This document shows positions 30,148 to 38,006 of a stretch of 47,455 nucleotides of DNA, one piece after another. Positions within the stretch are counted from its first letter, which is position 1. Every line of letters begins with the position of its first letter. Under the pieces are notes generated by a model. It was given only the letters and a program-made list of their open reading frames with translations. It did not search any database and was not told the origin of the DNA. The translations under genes were made by a program, and so were the position numbers. The DNA is from a virus. The DNA lies in IMG/VR virus record IMGVR_UViG_3300009165_000001, positions 1-47,455 of that record, one strand, 5' to 3'.

Positions 30148-31087
30148 CGGGTCGAACTGGGCCCACCGGGCCTGGCACACGCCGGGCAACGGACCCAACC
30201 ATGCAGCCAGCGTCTTCTGCCAGATGTTGGCCAAGGCCGACCGCACCCTAGGACCGAGTCACCTCGTGGTGGCGTTCGACTACCCGGGACCGACCTGGCG
30301 CCACGAGCTGTTCTCGGCCTACAAGGCCGGGCGCGACGAAAAGGACCAGGAGCTGGTCAAGCAGCTCGCCCTCTCGTCTCAGGCAGCGCAGGCCTACGGG
30401 TGTCAGGTGTTCTCCGTCGAGGGCGTGGAAGCCGACGACGTGCTCGCGACGGTGGCCACCCGGGCGACCTGCGCTGGCGTGGAATGCATCATCGGCTCCG
30501 GCGACAAGGACATGATGCAGCTCTGCTCCGCTACCGTGAAGCAGTTAGACGCGGCGTACAACGTGGCCGGGCCTGAGCAGGTGGAGGCCAAATGGGGCGT
30601 GCCGCCCGAGAAGCTCGCCGATGTGCTTGCGCTCATGGGTGACAGCGTTGACGGTATCCCTGGCATCGACGGCATTGGGGCCGTCACAGCCGCGGAGCTC
30701 GTGGCCAAGTACGGGTCCGCCCTGGAAGCGGTGGCTCATGCCGACGAGGTTGGTGGGAAGCGCGGGGCCGCGCTGGCGGCGGGCGCCGAGATGGTGCGGC
30801 TTGGGCTCCAGCTCGTACGGCTCAAGACGGACGTGGACCTGGGCGCCAAGCTCACCGCCACCAGGCGTACGCCGGAGGCCTTCGAGGCCTTCCGGGCGAA
30901 GCTGGAACACGTGGACATCTCGCGCACGGTGACGTGCTACGGGGTGTGCGGCGGGAATCCGAAGTACCGCACCGTGCAGGGCTACTCCTGCTCTTGCTGC
31001 GGCGGCTCGGGGAAGGTCACGAGCTACAACGAGCGGGCTCTTCAGGCCAAGGAATGGGACGAGATCACACACAGGGGAAATCCGTGA
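30122..31087 (+). CDS. FEN-type 5'-3' exonuclease with zinc tail
   Basis: A 321-aa protein resembling the 5' nuclease domain of DNA polymerase I and T5/T7-type flap nucleases. Acidic sites are AIDGSN (residue 9), DDVLA near 104 and GDKDMM near 120; GDSVDGIPGIDGIG near 173-186 is the helix-three-turn DNA grip. After residue 265 an extra segment has CYGVCGG and CSCCGG, a probable zinc ribbon not usual in the family. It removes primers and flaps. The gene ends by overlapping the helicase GTG (GTGA). No polymerase domain follows. Confidence 0.85.
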   Translation: MQKLVLAIDGSNWAHRAWHTPGNGPNHAASVFCQMLAKADRTLGPSHLVVAFDYPGPTWRHELFSAYKAGRDEKDQELVKQLALSSQAAQAYGCQVFSVEGVEADDVLATVATRATCAGVECIIGSGDKDMMQLCSATVKQLDAAYNVAGPEQVEAKWGVPPEKLADVLALMGDSVDGIPGIDGIGAVTAAELVAKYGSALEAVAHADEVGGKRGAALAAGAEMVRLGLQLVRLKTDVDLGAKLTATRRTPEAFEAFRAKLEHVDISRTVTCYGVCGGNPKYRTVQGYSCSCCGGSGKVTSYNERALQAKEWDEITHRGNP

Positions 31088-33858
31088 GCCAGCTCGGCTT
31101 CGCCTTCGCGCCACCCACGGCGCCTACCCGCCTGGCCAGCGTACAGCCCATGCGCGGTTACCAGGAGGAGGCCGTGGCCGGCGCCCTGCGCAGCTTCGAG
31201 AAGTGGGACGACGCGCTATGGGTCATGGCCACTGGCACGGGCAAGTGCCTCGGGCGCGGAACCCCGGTATTGTTGGCAGACGGCAGAATCGTTCCCGTCG
31301 AACACGTCAGCGTGGGATGCAAGATCCAAGGACCCAATGGGCAAGTGCGCCAGGTTCTGTCAGTCACGTCCGGCGTCGGCAACCTATGGCGCGTCACCCC
31401 GGTCAAGGGTGAGCCTTGGGTCTGCAACGACGTCCATGTCCTTACCTTGGTCCACACCGAGACCGGCCGGGTGGTCGACATTCCGCTCAACGAGTACATC
31501 GGCAAGCCGAAGCATTGGAAGCATTGCCATAAGCTGTTCCGGTCCGATGTCCCGACGTCCCACGATGAGGACGAACCGCTCCCGGTCGACCCATACTTCC
31601 TAGGCCTATGGCTGGGCGACGGCTCGCTTCGCAACGGGACGATCTCTATCTGCAAGCCCGACAGAGAAGTGCTCGAGGCCTGCCAGACAGAGGCTGCCCG
31701 CTGGGGGCTTGAGGTTCGCACGCACGATATCGACAGGTGCCCACAGCATTTCCTTTGTCGCAAGGTCATGGGGCGCGGACACCGCAACCCGCTGTCCTGC
31801 GCGATCCTGGACATGGGCCTCCTCGCGTCCGATAGGTTCATCCCTATGCGCTACAAGCGCGCCAGCCCAGCGAAGCGCCTTGAGCTCCTGGCCGGACTAC
31901 TCGACTCCGATGGTAGCCTGTCCTGCAATGGGTTCGATTGGATCTCCGTGTACCCGCTACTGGCGGACGCCGTGGCGTACATCTCACGCAGCGTCGGCTT
32001 GGCGGCGTACGTGACCCAGTGCCAGAAGAGCTGCCAAGGCGGGTTCACGGGGACCTACTACCGGGTCTCGATTTCTGGAGACACGCACAAGATCCCGACG
32101 CGAATCGTAAGGAAGCAGGCCGCCCCGCGAAAGCAGAAGAAGGACGTTCTTCGCACGGGGTTCTCAGTGAGGCCGATCGGTGAAGGCGAGTTCTTCGGAT
32201 TCGAGCTGGACGGCGACGGTCGCTTTCTGCTCGGCGACTTCACTGTCACCCACAACACGCGATGCTTCACCGAGGTGGCCCACCTGTGGCCGCAGTGGGC
32301 GCGCACCCTCAAGGCCAAGAGCAACCGCGTGCTGGTACTAGCCGAGCGGGACGAGCTCATCGGCCAGGCCAAGCGCCGCATCGCCGCCCAGACGGGCCTG
32401 CCCGTGGGCCGCGAGCAGGCCGACAGCCGCAGCTCTGGCGAGCCCATCGTGGTGGCCAGCATCCAGACCCTGCTGCGCCCCCAGCGGCTCAACAGCTTCC
32501 GCCCGGACGAGTTCGGCCTGGTAATCTACGACGAAGTGCATCATGTTTGCGCACCGACCCGCAGAAAAATCGTGCGCTACTTCCAGGACGGAGGCTGCAA
32601 GTTCCTCGGGGTCACCGCCACCCCAGACCGCAAGGACGAGCGCGGCATGGCCAGCGTGTTCCGTTCGGAAAAGCCGGCGTTCTGCTACGAGATCGACGAG
32701 GCCATCGCGGATGGGTGGCTGGTCGAACCTCGCCCGAGGACGATTCGCGTCGAGTCCATCGACTTCTCGAAGGTGCGGAAGGTGAGGGGTGAGCTGTCGG
32801 AGGGCGAGATGGAGGCCATCATCTGCGCCGAGGAGGCGCTGCACGGCATCGCCAAGCCATGCGTTCTCGAACATCGCGGACGTGCCCTGGGTTTCTGTCC
32901 GGGCATCAACAGCTCGAAGCTGCTCGCGGACATCTGCGGGCGGTTCGCCGTCTCGTACGGGGTAGGCGACAACTCGTGGGCGCGGTGGATGGCCGGCCAA
33001 GGGGCGATGGAGCTCGACGAGCGCCGCCGGGTCATCGCTGGCCACCAGCGGGGCGACTTCACAGCGCTCTGGAACTGCCAAGTGGCCACCGAGGGCTACG
33101 ACGATCCTGGGCTGGGCACGCTGTTCATGGCCCGCCCAGTCATGAGCCGCATGCTGTTCGCCCAGATGGTCGGCCGTGGCACCCGCCCGGTGTTCCCCGA
33201 CGGGTTCGATAGCCTGCGCGCCACCGCGGAAGAGCGCCGCGCAGCCATCGCCAGCAGCACCAAGCCCTGGCTCCATGTGCTGGAGTTCACTGGCAATTTC
33301 GGCAAGCACGACCTGGCCTGCACCGTCGACATGATGGGGGAGAAGTACGACGAGGAGACCGTCGAGGCCGCGAAGAAGATCGTCGAGAAGGAAGGCGGCT
33401 CCCCGGGCGCCGCGCTCGAGCGCGCCCTGAAGGAAGCCGAGGCCGCGCGGCTGGCCGCCATGGCCGCCCGCGCCCGCGTGACTGCTGACGTTCGCTACCA
33501 CGTCGACCCCTTCGAGTTGATGCACATGAAGGGCAAGGACGACAGCTGGGCCAAGCGCTTCTCTGGCGACCCCGCGACGGACGCCCAGATCGGCTACCTG
33601 TCCAGCTTCGGCGTTCCCCGCGAGGACGCCCGCAAGATGACCAAGGCCCAGGCCAAGCTCATGCTCACCACGTGCATCAAGCGCAAGGAGTTCGGCAAGC
33701 CCTACTTCTCGCAGGTGGCAAAGCTCCGAGCCGTGGGCATCGACGGGTTCGACCTGTCACTGAAGCAGGCGCAGGATCTGTGCTGGGAAATCCAGCAGGC
33801 CCACGGGAAACGACCGGCCGAGGAGAAGATCGCGGCAATCGTGAACCGAGGAAAGTGA
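31084..33858 (+). CDS. Superfamily 2 DNA helicase interrupted by an intein
   Basis: The 924-aa precursor starts at GTG 31084, overlapping the FEN stop. The helicase sequence runs to Walker A ATGTGK (residues 49-54), is broken by a 337-aa intein, then resumes with Thr and continues: IYDEVHH (motif II, about 482-488), VTATPDRKD (motif III, about 510), and MVGRGTRP (motif VI, about 693-700). The spliced product is about 587 aa, similar to phage UvsW/Res-type helicases that remodel forks and recombination structures. The C-terminal 130 residues form an extra basic helical domain. It must splice to bind ATP. Confidence 0.9.
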   Translation: MSQLGFAFAPPTAPTRLASVQPMRGYQEEAVAGALRSFEKWDDALWVMATGTGKCLGRGTPVLLADGRIVPVEHVSVGCKIQGPNGQVRQVLSVTSGVGNLWRVTPVKGEPWVCNDVHVLTLVHTETGRVVDIPLNEYIGKPKHWKHCHKLFRSDVPTSHDEDEPLPVDPYFLGLWLGDGSLRNGTISICKPDREVLEACQTEAARWGLEVRTHDIDRCPQHFLCRKVMGRGHRNPLSCAILDMGLLASDRFIPMRYKRASPAKRLELLAGLLDSDGSLSCNGFDWISVYPLLADAVAYISRSVGLAAYVTQCQKSCQGGFTGTYYRVSISGDTHKIPTRIVRKQAAPRKQKKDVLRTGFSVRPIGEGEFFGFELDGDGRFLLGDFTVTHNTRCFTEVAHLWPQWARTLKAKSNRVLVLAERDELIGQAKRRIAAQTGLPVGREQADSRSSGEPIVVASIQTLLRPQRLNSFRPDEFGLVIYDEVHHVCAPTRRKIVRYFQDGGCKFLGVTATPDRKDERGMASVFRSEKPAFCYEIDEAIADGWLVEPRPRTIRVESIDFSKVRKVRGELSEGEMEAIICAEEALHGIAKPCVLEHRGRALGFCPGINSSKLLADICGRFAVSYGVGDNSWARWMAGQGAMELDERRRVIAGHQRGDFTALWNCQVATEGYDDPGLGTLFMARPVMSRMLFAQMVGRGTRPVFPDGFDSLRATAEERRAAIASSTKPWLHVLEFTGNFGKHDLACTVDMMGEKYDEETVEAAKKIVEKEGGSPGAALERALKEAEAARLAAMAARARVTADVRYHVDPFELMHMKGKDDSWAKRFSGDPATDAQIGYLSSFGVPREDARKMTKAQAKLMLTTCIKRKEFGKPYFSQVAKLRAVGIDGFDLSLKQAQDLCWEIQQAHGKRPAEEKIAAIVNRGK
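31246..32256 (+). mobile_element. LAGLIDADG intein in the helicase P-loop
   Basis: The in-frame 337-codon insert begins with Cys (CLGRGTPVLLADGR, block A) after GTGK and ends in FLLGDFTVTHN (blocks F and G) before an extein Thr. The final His-Asn and the +1 Thr are proper splicing residues. Two LAGLIDADG motifs, FLGLWLGDGS (about 31597) and LLAGLLDSDGS (about 31885), both keep the acidic residue, so the homing endonuclease is probably active. Block B is present as CNDVHVLTL, with a variant where Thr is usual. Confidence 0.92.
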
Positions 33859-33865
33859 GGGCTAC

Positions 33866-34111
33866 ATGGCGGTATGCTCATTGTGCGAACGCGAGATGAT
33901 GGATGGCGTCTCGTGCAACTCGACCAGGTACTCCGACATGCCAGACCATGACCGGATCCCGTGGAGGCCGGATGATGAGCATCGCAGGTGCCCCGACTGT
34001 TGGTGCCCCGCCGGCGGGTTTCACCACCCGGGATGCGACACGGAGCAGTGTCCGGTTTGTGGCGACCAGGCCATCTCGTGCGAGTGCGTGTCGGCCGCTG
34101 ACGGTGAGTAG
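33866..34111 (+). CDS. Zinc-binding phage protein, HHPGCD family (81 aa)
   Basis: Starts MAVCSLCEREMMDGVSC and carries CPDCWCPAGG, FHHPGCDTEQCPVCG and ISCEC. In all eleven Cys and several His could hold two or three zinc ions. The HHPGCD-x-E-x-C-P-x-C-G signature recurs in many phages (from memory). It follows the helicase by 7 bases. The role is unknown, perhaps nucleic-acid binding. Confidence 0.8.
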   Translation: MAVCSLCEREMMDGVSCNSTRYSDMPDHDRIPWRPDDEHRRCPDCWCPAGGFHHPGCDTEQCPVCGDQAISCECVSAADGE

Positions 34112-34113
34112 CG

Positions 34114-34343
34114 ATGTCCTCCCGCTACGGCGCCCGCCACGACCTGCCCGGCTACGACCGATTCCGCACCGGGCTCACCTACCAGGACGTCAAGCGCATG
34201 ATGTGGACGAGTCTGAGGACCGGGCGGATTGGACCTACAAGCGCCGCGGCACCGTGCTGGGGCGCTGGCATCAGCTCAAGCTCGAAATGTACAACCAGGC
34301 CATCGACGCCGGAATGGACCCGTCGAGGCCGAATGAGAAGTGA
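34114..34343 (+). pseudogene. Conserved small phage protein broken by a frameshift
   Basis: The first 31 codons from ATG 34114 read MSSRYGARHDLPGYDRFRTG and then GLTYQDVKRMMW. In the next frame the text continues naturally from about 34204: DESEDRADWTYKRRGTVLG, RWHQLKLEMYNQAIDAG, ending at TGA 34343. A -1 shift joins them into a protein of about 76 aa of a type common in phages (Y-D-x-F-R-T-G ... W-x-Y-K-R-R-x-T-V-L-G). No classical slippery heptamer is present, so a base loss or a sequencing error is likelier than programmed shifting. Confidence 0.7.
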
Positions 34344-34350
34344 GGACTCT

Positions 34351-34521
34351 ATGGCTCTCGACCTGGCCCGCGCCGAAGTGCGCATCCGTATCTCGAACGC
34401 TGCTGACGAGCTGAGCCGCATCTCCGTGGAGCAGCTCGCCCACGTGTTCCGCCGGTTCCCCGAGCTGCTGACTAAGTGCAAGGCCGCCATCAAGGCGCAG
34501 AAGGAAGGATATGGCAAATGA
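34351..34521 (+). CDS. Small helical protein (56 aa)
   Basis: MALDLARAEVRIRISNAADELS, with GAGGACTCT before the ATG. Predicted as two amphipathic helices with a basic end (KAAIKAQKEGYGK). The same frame is open upstream only because of the broken gene there. The stop overlaps the next start as ATGA. Confidence 0.65.
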   Translation: MALDLARAEVRIRISNAADELSRISVEQLAHVFRRFPELLTKCKAAIKAQKEGYGK

Positions 34522-34942
34522 GCGACCACAGTGGGACGATTCCCCCAATGCCAATCGATTGCTCGCCCTGCGGGCCGAATACCGCCAACTTGGGTGCTGC
34601 CCCCTCTGCTCTCTGTGGGCCGCCCTCGGCGACATGGATGATTCTTGGCGGGAGCGACGCGTCTGTGCCAAAGGCTGCCTTGCCACCATTACCCAGCACC
34701 GAGACGCCCGCGGAACCGTGCCGGTTCTGCGGGAGGCTTCCGGTAGCGCTGCGAAGCAAGGCCCGACCGAGCCTAGTCCGTCTGGCGTGCGAGAACCGCC
34801 GCAAGCGAGGCCGCCCGCTCCCGGGTGCGACAAGGTGCCGCGGAGCAACCCAGTACCTGGCGCCGGAGTCGGCAGTCCTCGCGTGGAACAAGCTGCAACT
34901 GCGTGGCGGGGAGGGCCAAGGCCGCCTCGACCGCGCAGGTAG
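34511..34942 (+). CDS. Alternative overlapping frame with zinc motif (143 aa)
   Basis: MANERPQWDDSPNANRLLAL has a good ribosome site (AAGGA) and CCPLCSLWAALGDMDDSW in natural protein style, but after residue 65 it turns Pro/Arg-rich. It overlaps the 174-aa frame almost fully. Either both are translated or one gene was split by a frameshift near 34700. Confidence 0.4.
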   Translation: MANERPQWDDSPNANRLLALRAEYRQLGCCPLCSLWAALGDMDDSWRERRVCAKGCLATITQHRDARGTVPVLREASGSAAKQGPTEPSPSGVREPPQARPPAPGCDKVPRSNPVPGAGVGSPRVEQAATAWRGGPRPPRPRR

Positions 34943-35042
34943 CAGGTGCCGGTGCGGGCTACTGGAGCCGTGCTGGGAGTGCATCAAGCCGCTGGCGGAG
35001 TTCGCCCGCTCTGGGCGCCCATCGGGAGGGGAAGCGCTGTGA
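34518..35042 (+). CDS. Zinc-ribbon protein, Lar-like C..C...AWN pattern (174 aa)
   Basis: From the ATGA-coupled start at 34518, the first 60 residues are Pro-rich and poor in order, but from about residue 65 the frame is convincing: CRFCGRLPVAL, a later Cys-rich turn, and ESAVLAWNKLQ. This is the C-x-x-C ... A-W-N arrangement of restriction-alleviation (Lar/Ea22-like) proteins. CRCGLLEPCWEC near the end adds metal ligands. The stop overlaps the RuvC GTG. A second frame, 34511-34942 (143 aa, MANERPQWDD...), also looks natural in its first 60 residues (GCCPLCSLW), so the true structure may be two overlapping genes or a frameshift. Confidence 0.5.
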   Translation: MSDHSGTIPPMPIDCSPCGPNTANLGAAPSALCGPPSATWMILGGSDASVPKAALPPLPSTETPAEPCRFCGRLPVALRSKARPSLVRLACENRRKRGRPLPGATRCRGATQYLAPESAVLAWNKLQLRGGEGQGRLDRAGSRCRCGLLEPCWECIKPLAEFARSGRPSGGEAL

Positions 35043-35500
35043 GGTTCATGGGCGTGGATGTTGCCACGATGTGCGGGTGGGCTGTGGTGGACAAGCCATC
35101 ACGCGGGAAGGCGGATCTGTTCACTTTCAGCGTGTGCAACATGGGCAACGGTCTAGCCGCATGCCACGCGACCATGTTGGCGGCCAAGGCCCTGGAGTGG
35201 AAGGTTCGCCTCGTCGGCCTGGAAGAGCCATACCTCGGCGAGAACCCGAGAAGCCTCAAGGTGCTCGCGCGGCTCGTGGGCCGCTTCGAGCAGGCTTTCG
35301 GCGAGGCCGGCATCCCCACCATGCTGGTGCCTGCGCAGACCTGGCAGACCGCGGTGCTGGGGCGCTTCGGTGGCATGAAGCGCGAGGAGCGCAAGAAGGC
35401 ATGCCGCATCTGGGCCAAGGCGATGTTCGGTCTGGATCTGGACGAGGACGCGGCGGACGCGGCGGGGCTGGCGTACCACCTTGCGACGAGGCGACCATGA
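35039..35500 (+). CDS. RuvC-like Holliday junction resolvase
   Basis: A 153-aa protein from a GTG coupled by GTGA: VRFMGVDVATMCGWAVVD gives the first catalytic Asp in the G-x-D-x-A-x-x-x-G-W core; GLEEPY carries the second acidic residue, and DEDAADAAGLAYH supplies the C-terminal Asp pair. The length fits RuvC (about 170). It would cut four-way junctions made during recombination-dependent replication and clear branches before packaging. It stands apart from any HNH domain, so it is not an IscB relative. Confidence 0.8.
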   Translation: MRFMGVDVATMCGWAVVDKPSRGKADLFTFSVCNMGNGLAACHATMLAAKALEWKVRLVGLEEPYLGENPRSLKVLARLVGRFEQAFGEAGIPTMLVPAQTWQTAVLGRFGGMKREERKKACRIWAKAMFGLDLDEDAADAAGLAYHLATRRP

Positions 35501-35688
35501 CGAAGGCTGACCGCGAGGCGCTGCGGAAGCGCTTCGACATGACCGTGCCGGTGCGATCCAGGTTCGGCGTCAAGTTCGGACCATGCACCGACTACGTTGA
35601 GAAGGCGTCGGTGCTCAGGTTCGCCGAGAGAGAGCGACCGCGCCGTCCGCCTGGAGCGGAAGCGGATACTCGACGAGGTACGACGTGA
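35497..35688 (+). CDS. Small basic protein after RuvC (63 aa)
   Basis: MTKADREALRKRFDMTVPVRSR, ATGA overlap with the RuvC stop. Arg-rich with a FGVKFGPCTDYVEKASVLRF middle. It could bind DNA or modulate the resolvase. No family is recognised. Confidence 0.6.
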   Translation: MTKADREALRKRFDMTVPVRSRFGVKFGPCTDYVEKASVLRFAERERPRRPPGAEADTRRGTT

Positions 35689-35721
35689 GATGCGCGAACA
35701 ACTTGAACAGGGGATTGGATC

Positions 35722-37314
35722 ATGACAACCGAGACGAAGACCGAGACGATGAGCGACGAGGCGATGGCGTGGGAACTGAGCGACGCGCATCACAGGATTG
35801 TGTGCTGCGAGACGGGTCACCTCAACCCGTTTGGCATGTGGGACCCGCGTGACCGCGCCCGTGCGATGGAGTTCCTAGCCAAGGCCCGCGCACTGCTCGT
35901 CCCCGCCGCAGAGGCGAGCGCCTACGAGCGCGCTGCCGGCGTCGTGAATAGGCTTCTGGCCGAGGCGACAACCGAGGACGCGCGGGCAGAGCTGGCGACG
36001 GCGATCGAACGAATCGAGGCGCTGCGCGACGGGTGCGGGGCGGCGCCAAAGCAGACCACCGGCGTGATCCCGGCGTCTCTGGTCGGCAAGATGCCGCACC
36101 TTGAGATGCGCGTCCGGGGCAACTGCGGAGGCGAGGCTATCATGTTGGCGGCGTGGAAGGACTGTCAGGACGCCGAGGCGCGCGGGAGGTGGGAGGCGTT
36201 CAAACAAACCGCATCATGTCTGTTCAAGATGTGGTCCGCGTGCAGCGACGCGAGCGGCAGCGCTGAGCTGTATAGCGCACTTACGTGGGCCGAGCAGCAG
36301 CGCGACTCCTGCGGCCCCGGCGTGAAGGCGGAAGCGCCCGCTCCATCTGGCTGTCTGGCGTGCTGTCAACCGGACTTCGGGTTAGATCCGCCGAGTGTGC
36401 CGCATATCTCTGGGTGTCCGAAGGCGGAAGCGCAGCCGGCCGAGCAGCGGTGCCCGCTCTGCGGTAAGCTCGACCATGAGGACGGCGGTTGCAACGTCGA
36501 CGAGCAGGCAGAGCGCGACGTGCACACCGAGCACTGCTGCAAGAGCCACGGCGCGCAGCCGGCGGCAAGCGAAGGCTACGACTGGGCGGAGCGCGCAGCG
36601 CTGCTCGGGGCGAAGGTTGCACGCCTGACCCGCGACCTGGAATGCACCGCACGTCAACTCGCCGAAGATCAACAGCGAGTCGGCGATCTAACTGAGCAGG
36701 TTGCGCGCCTGACCCGCGAGCGCGACGAGGCTCGGTTGGCGCAGACGAAAACCAAGGCTCATCTCGAAACGGCTCTGCGAGAGGTGCTGGGCAGTGACGA
36801 AGTGTACCCGGTGGCGGAGACTACCGTCCGCGTCTTCCGCGAGCAGCGCAAGCAGCTCGACGAGCAGGCGGCCGAGATCGCGCGGCTCAAGGAGCAGCTT
36901 GCCATCGTAAAAACGCCGGTCGAGGGCATCTGGCGCTGGCAGGGCGACGACTTGGACATGCCGGAATCGCTCACGTGCCCCGTGGTCATGAGCGTCGAGA
37001 TATTGCGCGGCCTGCTGGCGAAGGAAGTGCCCGCCCCGCAAGCGCCGCCCGCCGAGGCGACGATGCCGAGGCTGGTAGCAGCGGTCAGCGCCCGCGCGCT
37101 CGAACCAGCAGGGCTGATGCTTGGCGAACTCGAAGCAGCTGCCCGCGCCGACATGGCAGACGCCGTGAAGGCTGCCGTAGAGACGTGCGCCAAAGGGTTC
37201 GCGGTGTTGCAGGAGCGGGCCGCACTGGAGCTCAAGCAGATGCGCGAGGTCATCGTCGGGCACGAAGCGGCGAAGCCGGAAGACGCTGAACAGAAGAACG
37301 AAGGAGGAAAGTGA
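35722..37314 (+). CDS. Large composite coiled-coil protein with zinc motifs, Ea22-like (530 aa)
   Basis: Residues 1-110 are helical; 195-275 hold Cys/His groups (GCLACCQ, CPLCGKLDHEDGGC, HTEHCCKSH), then a long coiled coil (about 295-400) and an Ala-rich helical end. Pro/Ala linkers separate modules, as in mosaic Ea22/Ead-like phage proteins that grow by shuffling short domains. It starts the downstream small-gene cluster after a 33-base gap. No enzyme motif. The likely role is accessory; confidence in the coding frame is high. Confidence 0.7.
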   Translation: MTTETKTETMSDEAMAWELSDAHHRIVCCETGHLNPFGMWDPRDRARAMEFLAKARALLVPAAEASAYERAAGVVNRLLAEATTEDARAELATAIERIEALRDGCGAAPKQTTGVIPASLVGKMPHLEMRVRGNCGGEAIMLAAWKDCQDAEARGRWEAFKQTASCLFKMWSACSDASGSAELYSALTWAEQQRDSCGPGVKAEAPAPSGCLACCQPDFGLDPPSVPHISGCPKAEAQPAEQRCPLCGKLDHEDGGCNVDEQAERDVHTEHCCKSHGAQPAASEGYDWAERAALLGAKVARLTRDLECTARQLAEDQQRVGDLTEQVARLTRERDEARLAQTKTKAHLETALREVLGSDEVYPVAETTVRVFREQRKQLDEQAAEIARLKEQLAIVKTPVEGIWRWQGDDLDMPESLTCPVVMSVEILRGLLAKEVPAPQAPPAEATMPRLVAAVSARALEPAGLMLGELEAAARADMADAVKAAVETCAKGFAVLQERAALELKQMREVIVGHEAAKPEDAEQKNEGGK

Positions 37315-37595
37315 TGCCCGAACGAATGCTGAACGCGTGGACGATCCGAGGCTGGTCCGTCGTGGCCGTGGCGATGGTGCTGGCGATCATCGCCGTCGCG
37401 TGGAATGCCCGTGTGCTCGCTTCGTGTCGAAGAAGCGCCCCGCGCGCAAGCCGGCGGCGAAGAAGCGTCCGTTCCGTCGGTGGAGTTACGTCGACCACGA
37501 TACGTCACCATCTTTGGCGTACTTCGACGGCGACGTTACGACCAACCTGTGGGTGGTTCCGATCCAAATTCGGCGAAGTGACTGGGAGAGGGTAG
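37314..37595 (+). CDS. Small membrane protein, C-terminus uncertain
   Basis: The ATG at 37314 is coupled by TGATG. Residues 11-35 form a membrane helix (GWSVVAVAMVLAIIAVAWNA). After residue 40 this frame becomes Arg/Ser-rich and unnatural, while the neighbouring frame (37424-37648) becomes natural. So either the membrane gene is short in function, or a frameshift has split one gene. Confidence 0.5.
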   Translation: MPERMLNAWTIRGWSVVAVAMVLAIIAVAWNARVLASCRRSAPRASRRRRSVRSVGGVTSTTIRHHLWRTSTATLRPTCGWFRSKFGEVTGRG

Positions 37596-37648
37596 CGATC
37601 GCACTCAACCGCGCCAACGTCGTGCTGCCTGGGAGGGTGCGGAGATGA
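37424..37648 (+). CDS. Basic small protein or C-terminal half of a split membrane gene (74 aa)
   Basis: A GTG at 37424 opens VSKKRPARKPAAKKRPFRRW followed by a well-formed domain, SYVDHDTSPSLAYFDGDVT and WERVAIALNRANVVL. No ribosome site of note precedes the GTG, which lies inside the membrane gene. A +/-1 shift would fuse it to the helix of the gene above. It ends in GGTGCGGAGATGA, the variant of the repeated junction. Confidence 0.55.
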   Translation: MSKKRPARKPAAKKRPFRRWSYVDHDTSPSLAYFDGDVTTNLWVVPIQIRRSDWERVAIALNRANVVLPGRVRR

Positions 37649-37863
37649 AGAAGCTTGCAGGACTGTTCTTCGACAACTCTCGGATTCGCATGTGCGACAC
37701 GGGAGGTCGGTTGCAGCGCACGGTTCACTTCATCGAGCTGCTTTTTGAGCCGCGCGATCTGTGGGTGGGGCTCTACATCGCGGGCGACGCTTTCTACCTG
37801 TGCCTAGTACCGACGATCGTCTTGAAGATTCATCGGGGACCATGGAAGGCGGTGCGGCGGTGA
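37645..37863 (+). CDS. Small phage protein (72 aa)
   Basis: MKKLAGLFFDNSRIRMCDTG starts in an ATGA overlap; the body is beta-rich, ELLFEPRDLWVGLYIAGDAF, and ends KAVRR. Similar small proteins with L-F-F-D-N-S-R-I-R recur in phages, to my memory. It is the first gene ending in the GGTGCGGCGGTGA junction. Confidence 0.7.
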   Translation: MKKLAGLFFDNSRIRMCDTGGRLQRTVHFIELLFEPRDLWVGLYIAGDAFYLCLVPTIVLKIHRGPWKAVRR

Positions 37864-38006
37864 AGAAGCAACCGCGTATGTGCGCCAACGGCTGCCCGCG
37901 ACCAGTTGCCGGCGACCACGTGTGCATCTGCCAAGAGTGCGTCGACAAGATCACGCGCAACCTAGAAGATGCGCTGGAGTACGGACGCAAGCAGGTGCGG
38001 CGGTGA
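37860..38006 (+). CDS. Small zinc-binding protein (48 aa)
   Basis: VKKQPRMCANGCPRPVAGDH, with C-x-x-x-C and CICQEC, a compact one-zinc arrangement, then a helix (DKITRNLEDALEYGRKQVRR). GTG start by GTGA overlap; it ends with the same junction. Probably regulatory or nucleic-acid binding. Confidence 0.65.
   Translation: MKKQPRMCANGCPRPVAGDHVCICQECVDKITRNLEDALEYGRKQVRR

Noticed and set aside
34190-34215. Programmed -1 ribosomal frameshift site
   Set aside because: No X-XXY-YYZ slippery heptamer and no clear downstream stem or pseudoknot at the joint; damage or error is simpler.
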